DNA from: Candidatus Aminicenantota bacterium
GTDB taxonomy: Bacteria > Acidobacteriota > Aminicenantia > S016-38
Direction of reading: 5' to 3'
Length of the DNA: 5,972 bases
Assembly: GCA_027062035.1 (NCBI GenBank)
Contig: JAMOUL010000311.1
Coordinates: 1 to 5,972 of the forward strand
Shown here piece by piece: positions 1 to 5,274 of the stretch. The position numbers and the translations under genes are program-made. Each line of letters opens with the position of its first letter. Position 1 is the stretch's first letter. A model generated the notes under the pieces. It was not told the origin of the DNA. It did not search any database and saw only the letters and a list, made by a program, of their open reading frames with translations.

Positions 1-1781
1 TCATTGCGTTTCCTCTGCTCCTTTTAGCAGGAGCAGGGAATCTTTTCCTGTTTCCCTTCTATTCCATTACTTCTCCATATGGAAGTCTGCTGTTTTTGTC
101 TGCAGGAGAGCAACAAATTTACCTCGATGGCTTCAGGATACCTGACCCTATCTTTGACCTTTATCCCCAATTACCTTCATTTAAATATTCAATGGAAAAG
201 GGGGAAACTCAGTATCACTCTCAATTTTCCGAAAAAAGAGAACTTTTCGTGGGCACCAGAAAGGATTTCGGACTCAGGGGTAACTACGGGCCCATCTTTC
301 TCCAGCTTGCTACCCATGAAGAGCGCGAGGGCAGGGAATATTCCATCCTCGGAATCAAAAAATGGGAACGCAGTCTGCTCTATGTTAACTTCTATCGGAA
401 TTACTCCTTTTTCACTGGCAAATGGAGGAATGTGTTCCTCTCTTCATTTGACCGCCATGGTGAAAATCTAAATATCTTCGCCCAGATAAAATCCTATGCT
501 TCCAGTGGAAATAATGAAACCCTCTCACTCTTCCTCTTCAGCTTATCAGGGGACTACCAGAGAGACCTGGGCACCGAATCATTCCTTCACGTTATAGAGA
601 ATATAGAAATAGGTTATGGAAAATACAGATGGAAAGAGGACAGAATCATATATCTCAACGAATCACCTTTAATGAAGGTTTCCTATCCTGGCTATTCGTA
701 CAGACCATTTAAATCAGAAACTCTTGCATATGTAAGCATCGAAAAGAAAAGAATAGATGCAAATTTAGGAGCCTCTCTCACATACATAGGAAATAGGTTG
801 TTTCCCCATCCATATGTAAAATTAAACTTTGACACTGAAAGGGTAAATGGATTCATTGAATACAGGGGTGTAACTCCTCCATTAGAATCCCTTTATGGAC
901 TCAACCGAAAAGATCATCCTGAAACCTTTTACTCATGGAATTCGGGCTGGTCTGAGATAGGAAGGGGAACAATAATTCAATGGGATGGGGCTCCGGGTCC
1001 ATTTCACAGGATAAGGGGTGTAATTGATTTTCAAAAGGGAGTCAGAAATCTAACTTTTAAAATGGGGGCCTTTTTCATTAGAGATTGGGGTATTCCTGAA
1101 GATAAAGGCATCTGGGGTAAAGAATACGAAACAAAGGTTTCCTTTCAGGAAAAATTTTATCCCATATGGATAGAGGAAAACCTCCGCAAATATCATTACT
1201 CCAATTTTTCGGAGCTCTGGAGAGAAAGGAAAGGCGCCTATATTGGGGTTAGCTATCGGTCTGGCGGGATACATCTATACTCCTATCTTTCTTTTAAGGA
1301 AACCGAAGGAACATATCCCTTTGAACCTTACAGCTATTATCCCGGAGATTTTGCACTTTATTCTTCCACCATAATGAACCAGAAAAACACCTCCCCTGAA
1401 TTCGTGGACAAACTCAAAAGCGAATATGGATGGGGAGATGGCCCGGCATGGTTTATAGATGGAGAGTATTCAGGAAAAGGATTTGAGCTTGGTGGTTATT
1501 TTTATCTTTTCAGAAATCCGCCCATCAATTCCTATCTGTTAATTTCCGGCCTGCCTCAGGAAAGTTTCTTCCTTCCACTGGAAAACCTGGGAAAATATTT
1601 AGGGGAGTGGAACTTTACGTCCGGAATGTACCTGAAAATAAACCTGAAAAAATTTCAGGTGATCCTGGAAGGTGTGAATTTCTTCAGGGAGACCAACGTT
1701 CTGAAAACCGTTATAGACGGAAAAGAAATGGTCTATTATCCTTTCCCCCCTCAGAGAATACTTATTGGTATCGGCTTTTAA
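1..1781 (+). CDS. Outer-membrane beta-barrel protein, TonB-receptor-like (5' partial)
   Basis: The frame is open from the left edge (first full codon at 3) to a TAA at 1779-1781, about 592 codons, so the start lies outside the window. A TTG at 96 is in frame but has no good ribosome site, and coding-like sequence continues upstream of it. That upstream part contains a hydrophobic run (FPLLLLAGAG) that may be the end of a signal peptide. A following stretch, IYLDGFRIPDP, resembles the conserved strand of TonB-receptor plug domains, but the plug seems short. The rest is rich in Tyr, Phe, Trp and Gly in alternating amphipathic strands separated by polar loops. The protein ends in PFPPQRILIGIGF, matching the C-terminal aromatic strand signature of outer-membrane barrels. 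The likely role is transport or a structural pore in the outer membrane; the substrate is unknown. A porin-like barrel without TonB dependence is the main alternative. It converges on speE with one base between the stop codons. Confidence 0.6.
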   Translation, partial: IAFPLLLLAGAGNLFLFPFYSITSPYGSLLFLSAGEQQIYLDGFRIPDPIFDLYPQLPSFKYSMEKGETQYHSQFSEKRELFVGTRKDFGLRGNYGPIFLQLATHEEREGREYSILGIKKWERSLLYVNFYRNYSFFTGKWRNVFLSSFDRHGENLNIFAQIKSYASSGNNETLSLFLFSLSGDYQRDLGTESFLHVIENIEIGYGKYRWKEDRIIYLNESPLMKVSYPGYSYRPFKSETLAYVSIEKKRIDANLGASLTYIGNRLFPHPYVKLNFDTERVNGFIEYRGVTPPLESLYGLNRKDHPETFYSWNSGWSEIGRGTIIQWDGAPGPFHRIRGVIDFQKGVRNLTFKMGAFFIRDWGIPEDKGIWGKEYETKVSFQEKFYPIWIEENLRKYHYSNFSELWRERKGAYIGVSYRSGGIHLYSYLSFKETEGTYPFEPYSYYPGDFALYSSTIMNQKNTSPEFVDKLKSEYGWGDGPAWFIDGEYSGKGFELGGYFYLFRNPPINSYLLISGLPQESFFLPLENLGKYLGEWNFTSGMYLKINLKKFQVILEGVNFFRETNVLKTVIDGKEMVYYPFPPQRILIGIGF

Positions 1782-1782
1782 T

Positions 1783-2691
1783 CTATTCTTTCCAGATAAA
1801 GGGTCGGTCCTCACTTATAATTTCTGCTTCATCTATAGAGTTTCTAAGGTATTGAGGAAGGGAAAAACTGGAATGGAAAAGGGAAGCATTTAAATATTTT
1901 AGACCGCTAAATCCAAAGTTGTTCATTCTTCTAATTACTTCATCCTCATCCAGCTCAATGGGGTCTGTTATTTTTGATGCAAGATTAAACCCCCAGGGCA
2001 TGTTGAAAGAAAAAACAAAGGCCCAATATGGCCTGACCACAGGGAAAACTTCCCGCAGGGTTACAGTCAGTGATGAGAAAAATTGATTATAGTAGGGGTC
2101 TGCGCTGCCAGATTGCACCGCAAGCACCCCACCCTCATTAAGGTGTTCGTAAACGGTCTGAAAATATTCCCTTGTAAAAAGCTTAATAGAAGGTCCCCCT
2201 TCAAGGGGTTCTGTAAGGTCACTTATAATTACATCGAATTTTTCATCCGTTGAGTGGAGATATTTATAGGCGTCATCGATTATGACCTCAGCCCGGGGAT
2301 CCTCAAAGGCTCCGGCTGACCATTCTGGCATGTGTTCTTTGCACAACTCTACGAGCTCACCGTCAATATCCACCATAACAGCTCTCTTTACACCCTTTGC
2401 CCTTAACACTTCCCTCAGGGTAGCGCCTTCTCCGCCACCTATTATAAGCACCTTCTCAGGCGAACCATGGGTAATAATGGCTGGATGTACCAGGGATTCG
2501 TGGAAAACGAACTCGTCTATCTGAGCGGACTGAACCTTTTTATCGAGGAAAAGTGTCTTCCCAAAAACACCGAGTCTCAGTATGTCTATCTGTTGAAATT
2601 TGCTTCTACCGCTAAAAATATACTCTTCCACCCGATATCCATAGAGTAAGGAGTCGGTGAACTCTTCCCAGAACCACAAACCGTCGCTCAA
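1783..2691 (-). CDS. speE: Polyamine aminopropyltransferase (spermidine synthase family, Thermus/ACL5-like)
   Basis: This 302-residue enzyme transfers the aminopropyl group of decarboxylated AdoMet to an amine acceptor in the cytoplasm. The N-terminal beta region (about 1-60) is followed by a Rossmann methyltransferase-like fold. Visible motifs are GGGEGATLREVL (85-96, nucleotide-binding loop), the acidic VDID (107-110), DPR (131-133) with DDA (139-141), and the catalytic-loop DLTEPLEGGP (158-167) with Asp158 as the expected catalytic base. GGGEG rather than GGGDG, HMPEW followed by GAF.DPR, and D-L-T-E-P with EGGP resemble, from memory, Thermus thermophilus SpeE and plant thermospermine synthase (ACL5) more than classical putrescine-using SpeE. 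The acceptor could therefore be agmatine or a triamine rather than putrescine. The start is TTG, supported by AGGAGGA nine bases upstream, and it overlaps the speD stop in TTGA, implying translational coupling. Family assignment is very secure; substrate is inferred. Confidence 0.95.
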   Translation of the reverse strand: MSDGLWFWEEFTDSLLYGYRVEEYIFSGRSKFQQIDILRLGVFGKTLFLDKKVQSAQIDEFVFHESLVHPAIITHGSPEKVLIIGGGEGATLREVLRAKGVKRAVMVDIDGELVELCKEHMPEWSAGAFEDPRAEVIIDDAYKYLHSTDEKFDVIISDLTEPLEGGPSIKLFTREYFQTVYEHLNEGGVLAVQSGSADPYYNQFFSSLTVTLREVFPVVRPYWAFVFSFNMPWGFNLASKITDPIELDEDEVIRRMNNFGFSGLKYLNASLFHSSFSLPQYLRNSIDEAEIISEDRPFIWKE

Positions 2692-3083
2692 GATACCATT
2701 TCCTCCTGTTTTCTATAAGATGAGACCTCAGGCAAAACCCCTCTCTTTACTTCCATTATAGTTACATGTTCGGGTTTAAAAGCTTCCTTTAATACCTGGA
2801 TTGCTTTGTCCACATCCACACTGGGATCACAGTAAAAAAGATCCACAGCGGCATACCTTTCTTCTGGCCATGTGTGGATTGTGTAATGGCTTTCTTCGAT
2901 TACCACCACCCCCGAAACCCCGTATGGGAGGAATTGATGGAAGAAAATTTCAACTACCTTTGCCTTTGACTCCTTTGCCGCCCTTTCCATTGCCTTACCA
3001 ACGTAATCAACACCCTTCAGGGTGTGAGGATCGCATCCATACATCTCAATGAGAAGATGGATCCCCAAAGCTTCTCTGCGCAA
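2688..3083 (-). CDS. speD: S-adenosylmethionine decarboxylase proenzyme, bacterial/archaeal class 1B
   Basis: The 131-residue proenzyme self-cleaves to form a pyruvoyl enzyme that decarboxylates AdoMet, supplying the aminopropyl donor for the next gene, speE. The cleavage site is Glu64-Ser65 in EESHYTIHTWPE; Ser65 becomes the pyruvoyl group. His70 and Cys85 (in VDLFYCD) match the processing His and catalytic Cys of the Thermotoga maritima enzyme (His68, Cys83), offset by two residues. FLPYGVSGVVVI before the site is also typical, and the length is normal for the class. The start is TTG at 3083, chosen because GGAGGTG lies directly upstream with good spacing and the N-terminus (GIHLLIEMYGCD) aligns with known members. 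The stop overlaps the speE TTG by four bases. A 17-codon ORF precedes it. The gene is complete and no inactivating change is visible. Confidence 0.97.
   Translation of the reverse strand: MRREALGIHLLIEMYGCDPHTLKGVDYVGKAMERAAKESKAKVVEIFFHQFLPYGVSGVVVIEESHYTIHTWPEERYAAVDLFYCDPSVDVDKAIQVLKEAFKPEHVTIMEVKRGVLPEVSSYRKQEEMVS
2701..2707 (-). promoter_or_regulatory. Shine-Dalgarno site fixing the TTG start of speE
   Basis: AGGAGGA lies within the last codons of speD, nine bases before the TTG at 2691. The nearby ATG at 2699-2697 is in the speD frame and cannot start speE, so the TTG in the TTGA overlap is the best start. Confidence 0.75.
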
Positions 3084-3087
3084 TTGG

Positions 3088-3095
3088 CACCTCCT
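3088..3095 (-). promoter_or_regulatory. Shine-Dalgarno site fixing the TTG start of speD
   Basis: AGGAGGTG on the minus strand, with six bases between GGAGG and the TTG at 3083. It follows an A-rich run (seven A, C, six A), which should leave the site unstructured and accessible. It is the reason for accepting a UUG start. Confidence 0.8.
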
Positions 3096-3109
3096 TTTTT
3101 GTTTTTTTG

Positions 3110-3163
3110 CTACCAGTTGTCAACGTAAATTTTCCCGAGACAAAGTTTTCGTCGGGAACTCAT
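3110..3163 (-). CDS. 17-residue candidate leader peptide upstream of speD
   Basis: A short reading frame runs from ATG (3163-3161) to TAG (3112-3110) and encodes MSSRRKLCLGKIYVDNW. It is preceded by AAAGGAGGG with three bases before the ATG, as strong a ribosome site as those of the flanking genes. It begins 23 bases after the rpmB stop and ends 26 bases before the speD start, filling almost the whole intergenic space. It contains a perfect 7-base inverted repeat. I recognise no family. Its position suggests a regulatory leader peptide for polyamine genes, by analogy with known polyamine-responsive uORFs such as speFL (E. coli) and the AdoMet decarboxylase uORFs of eukaryotes; that role is inference. 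It could also be a chance ORF. Confidence 0.5.
   Translation of the reverse strand: MSSRRKLCLGKIYVDNW
3132..3158 (-). repeat. 7-base inverted repeat inside the leader ORF
   Basis: TTCCCGA and TCGGGAA are perfect complements separated by 13 bases, so the RNA can form a GC-containing hairpin. No U-run follows (the RNA continues AAUUUACG), so it is not a standard intrinsic terminator. Ribosomes translating the leader would have to open it, which makes it a candidate switch element for speD expression. The stem is short and could be coincidental. Confidence 0.45.
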
Positions 3164-3166
3164 ACA

Positions 3167-3175
3167 CCCTCCTTT
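3167..3175 (-). promoter_or_regulatory. Shine-Dalgarno site of the leader ORF
   Basis: AAAGGAGGG on the minus strand, three bases before the ATG at 3163. It is the main evidence that the 17-codon ORF is translated, since no other start in the region could use it. Confidence 0.65.
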
Positions 3176-3186
3176 AAATTTTATAT

Positions 3187-3378
3187 TCATACTACCTTTA
3201 CTACTTTACCTGCCTTAAGGCATTTTGTGCAAACATAAACTCTCTTTTTTACCCCATTTTCAAGAATTGTTATTTTCTGAAGATTGGGAAGCCAGCGCCT
3301 TTTTGTTAAATTGTGGGCATGACTGATATTGTGTCCTGTCATGGGCCCTTTTCCACATACATAGCATCTTCTAGCCAC
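3187..3378 (-). CDS. rpmB: 50S ribosomal protein L28 (bL28), zinc-ribbon type
   Basis: The 63-residue protein is a structural component of the large ribosomal subunit. The family signature is clear: GKGPMTGHNISHAHNLTKRRWLPNLQ in residues 9-34 (GKGPMTGHN...TKRRWLPNLQ). Residues Cys5-x-x-Cys8 and Cys50-x-x-Cys53 form two CxxC knuckles, so this is the zinc-binding version rather than the cysteine-free one found in, for example, E. coli. The start is GTG with an ideal AAGGAGGT (3384-3391) five bases upstream; MARRCYVCG is a typical N-terminus. The gene is first behind a strong-looking promoter, and the leader ORF, speD and speE follow on the same strand with no visible terminator, so they may be co-transcribed. 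In many bacteria rpmB stands with rpmG; rpmG is absent here. Confidence 0.96.
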   Translation of the reverse strand: MARRCYVCGKGPMTGHNISHAHNLTKRRWLPNLQKITILENGVKKRVYVCTKCLKAGKVVKVV

Positions 3379-3383
3379 TTTCT

Positions 3384-3391
3384 ACCTCCTT
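3384..3391 (-). promoter_or_regulatory. Shine-Dalgarno site of rpmB
   Basis: AAGGAGGT, a full-length match to the anti-Shine-Dalgarno consensus, five bases before the GTG at 3378. It supports the GTG start and high expression. Confidence 0.8.
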
Positions 3392-3408
3392 AGAGACAAC
3401 GGACTTCT

Positions 3409-3437
3409 ATTTTAACAGAAACCCAAAATTTCGTCAA
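3409..3437 (-). promoter_or_regulatory. Sigma70-type promoter of rpmB (-speD-speE)
   Basis: On the minus strand TTGACG (3437-3432, five of six to the -35 consensus) is followed by exactly 17 bases and TAAAAT (3414-3409, five of six to the -10 consensus). TGT directly before the -10 gives an extended -10 element. The start of transcription would fall near 3402, leaving a 5' leader of about 24 bases holding only the rpmB ribosome site. It sits in the 72-base gap between the DUF6485-like gene and rpmB. No operator-like repeat was seen. Confidence 0.75.
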
Positions 3438-3450
3438 CAATCCGGTTATA

Positions 3451-3651
3451 TTATCTTCCTCCTTCGTACAACCTCATAAAATACTCGACACTTCTATCAT
3501 AGGTTTTTTCTGCCTCGTCAGGGAAAAAACATGCAGGAAGTTCTCCCCTTTCTCTATGATACTTTATACATTCACAACACAGGCCCTTTTTGTCACAAAA
3601 GGGATACGTACAGTTACAATCTGATAAATTTCTATCTTTTTTACACTCCAT
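3451..3651 (-). CDS. Small Cys-rich protein, DUF6485-like
   Basis: This 66-residue protein has eight cysteines: 3, 12, 14, 19, 25, 26, 28 and 41. The order CNC-TYPFC-KKG-CCEC-I-YHRERGELPACFFP-AEKTYDRS matches, from memory, the widespread family of unknown function DUF6485. The C-terminal third is helical and charged. The cysteine spacing suggests metal or Fe-S binding, but the function is not known. No signal peptide is present, so it is expected in the cytoplasm. The ATG at 3651 is preceded by GAGGG that overlaps the TAG of the upstream protease gene. Only nine bases separate the two genes, so they are very likely co-transcribed and perhaps coupled. The following 72-base gap carries the rpmB promoter, marking the end of this unit. 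Complete, full family length. Confidence 0.85.
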   Translation of the reverse strand: MECKKDRNLSDCNCTYPFCDKKGLCCECIKYHRERGELPACFFPDEAEKTYDRSVEYFMRLYEGGR

Positions 3652-3660
3652 TTTTACCCT

Positions 3661-5274
3661 CTATTTTTTAACAATAAGTATAATTTCGCCCTTCCTTCCA
3701 AGCTGAATTGAATCACCGGAATGTATTACTTCCTGAGATATTTTCTTCCCTGAAACATAGGTTCCATTGGTAGAATTAAGGTCAACAACGAGAAATTTGT
3801 CCCCTTCCTTTGGAATAATTTTACAATGGACCTTGGACACTATCGGTTCTGCTATAACTATCACTGCTCTGGAAGGATCCCGTCCTACCACCGCCCCTTC
3901 TTCAGGCAATATCTCCTCTCCCATTTGATTTCCCCTTATAAAGATAGTAACCCGGGGTTGATGTTTCTCCTCCAGGACCGTTTCCTTCTCCTGTTCGGAC
4001 TTCTCCCGCTCCTCCTTCATAAATTCCTTCTCGGGAATTTTTCTCCTCTTCTTTGCGGGTCTGAACTGTCCCTTTGGGGCTGGCTTTAAAGCGATGTAAA
4101 GGATAATAATTATCAGGACCAGCACTATAATACCTGTAATCACCAGGACCTTACTCTGCATCCAGAGTTTTTTAAGGGTGGAAAGGTTCTGAATGTCCTT
4201 CAGAATACGTTCTCTCAACTTCAGAAGATCAGGCTGGTTCTCCATGGAACTTAAAGCAACATCCACCAGCTCCCTTGCTTTAAACAAGTTTCCTGCCCAG
4301 TACTCATTAAGTAGCTGATTGTAGGTTTTTGTAAACTCTGAAACCTTATTGGTTTCCACCCCTGCATCTCTGAGGAATTCCTTGGCGGTATTTATGGGAA
4401 TAAGAAATTTATAATCCTTTACCTCCCGTGGAACCCCATCCTGTCCTATGATATAGGAAATATAACCTATAACCCCTATAACCTTGCCTTCTTCGTCCAC
4501 CACAGGTCCTCCGGAATTTCCCTCCTTTAGATTGGCATCGGTTAATATCACAGGTACACCCATATAATCAGCTTTAACAGAAGAAATTACCCCCTTTGTA
4601 ATAGTTGGCTGAATTCTTGATTTTGCAGGAAGGAAATTATGGGTCACCGGATCCACGCTATCAGGATAACCCACAGCAAAAATATCCTGATTAAGGACTA
4701 CCTTAGAAGAATCTCCCAGCATCAGAACAGGACAGTTTATCCTGTCTATTTTAATAACAGCAATATCCTTTCCTTCTTCAAGAATGGAGGGGGAATATTT
4801 CTTTATTTCATAACGATACCATTTTCCATTGCTGAGCATTACCCGAGGAAGCATTTCAAGCTCTTTTATTCTGGGTCTATGACTGAGTTTCCATCTTCTA
4901 ATATTCCGTGCTGTAACATCCTGACCCTCTTCCCTCAGCTTCTTTATAACAAAAAGGCTTATCACCCTGGAATTAAAGGCGTCTTTGCTTTCCGAATAAA
5001 GTTTAAAGTCCCTGACAACATGACCGTTGGTTAATATATATCCCTCGGGATGAACAATAAATCCGGAACCGGTTGAGCCAAGCACCACATCTTCAATAAC
5101 CGGAACTCTCTTCACTATATGTTCAATTTTCGCCTTTATGGTGTTCTGAACTAATACAACCGCTGGTTTTATCTTATAGGCGAGTTTTTCCGCCTCTGTT
5201 AAATTTCTGGGTGCGGGAAAAATCATAATTAACACAACGAAAAACACCACCACCCATGTTATTTTTCTTCTCAT
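3661..5274 (-). CDS. Membrane-anchored trypsin-like serine protease with C-terminal FHA domain
   Basis: A 537-residue protein. Residues 7-19 form an N-terminal hydrophobic anchor after MRRK, with no clear cleavage site. Residues about 33-305 are a DegP/trypsin-type protease: STGSGFIV (67-74), His85 in TNGHVV, Asp170 in GKDIAVIKI, and Ser254 in EGNSGGPVV, so the full catalytic triad is present. Residues 313-370 are helical, 376-396 are a second membrane helix, then a basic/charged linker (KKRRK 408-412) and an FHA domain (about 440-537) with GR 464-465, Ser480, His483 and LNSTNGT 499-505, the phosphothreonine-binding signature. The positive-inside rule places the protease outside the cytoplasm and FHA inside. 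No PDZ domain is seen. The His-Asp distance is 85 residues against about 30 in DegP, so there is an insertion. ATG start with AAAGGAGGGG upstream; ATGA overlap with the preceding gene. The likely role is envelope proteolysis or signalling linked to Ser/Thr phosphorylation; substrate unknown. Confidence 0.9.
   Translation of the reverse strand: MRRKITWVVVFFVVLIMIFPAPRNLTEAEKLAYKIKPAVVLVQNTIKAKIEHIVKRVPVIEDVVLGSTGSGFIVHPEGYILTNGHVVRDFKLYSESKDAFNSRVISLFVIKKLREEGQDVTARNIRRWKLSHRPRIKELEMLPRVMLSNGKWYRYEIKKYSPSILEEGKDIAVIKIDRINCPVLMLGDSSKVVLNQDIFAVGYPDSVDPVTHNFLPAKSRIQPTITKGVISSVKADYMGVPVILTDANLKEGNSGGPVVDEEGKVIGVIGYISYIIGQDGVPREVKDYKFLIPINTAKEFLRDAGVETNKVSEFTKTYNQLLNEYWAGNLFKARELVDVALSSMENQPDLLKLRERILKDIQNLSTLKKLWMQSKVLVITGIIVLVLIIIILYIALKPAPKGQFRPAKKRRKIPEKEFMKEEREKSEQEKETVLEEKHQPRVTIFIRGNQMGEEILPEEGAVVGRDPSRAVIVIAEPIVSKVHCKIIPKEGDKFLVVDLNSTNGTYVSGKKISQEVIHSGDSIQLGRKGEIILIVKK

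Noticed and set aside
96..1781. TTG at 96 as the true start of the barrel gene
   Set aside because: No well-placed ribosome site; the same frame is open to position 3 with signal-peptide-like and barrel-like residues.
3090..3125. Perfect -35-like TTGACA on the minus strand (3125-3120) just before speD
   Set aside because: The expected -10 position 17 bases downstream is an A-run with no TATAAT-like hexamer.
3132..3158. The leader inverted repeat as an intrinsic terminator
   Set aside because: No U-run follows the stem on the transcribed strand.
3110..3163. Resemblance of CLGKIYVDN in the leader peptide to the N-terminus of CooT-like proteins
   Set aside because: Only about eight residues, and the frame stops straight after; too short to call homology or a gene remnant.
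3211..3222. Perfect 12-base palindrome TGCCTTAAGGCA
   Set aside because: It lies in the conserved KCLKAG codons of rpmB, has only a 4-bp stem if folded, and has no U-run after it.
4639..5034. 131-codon plus-strand frame opposite the protease
   Set aside because: It lies wholly antisense to the catalytic domain of a clearly real gene and shows no family features; a shadow frame.
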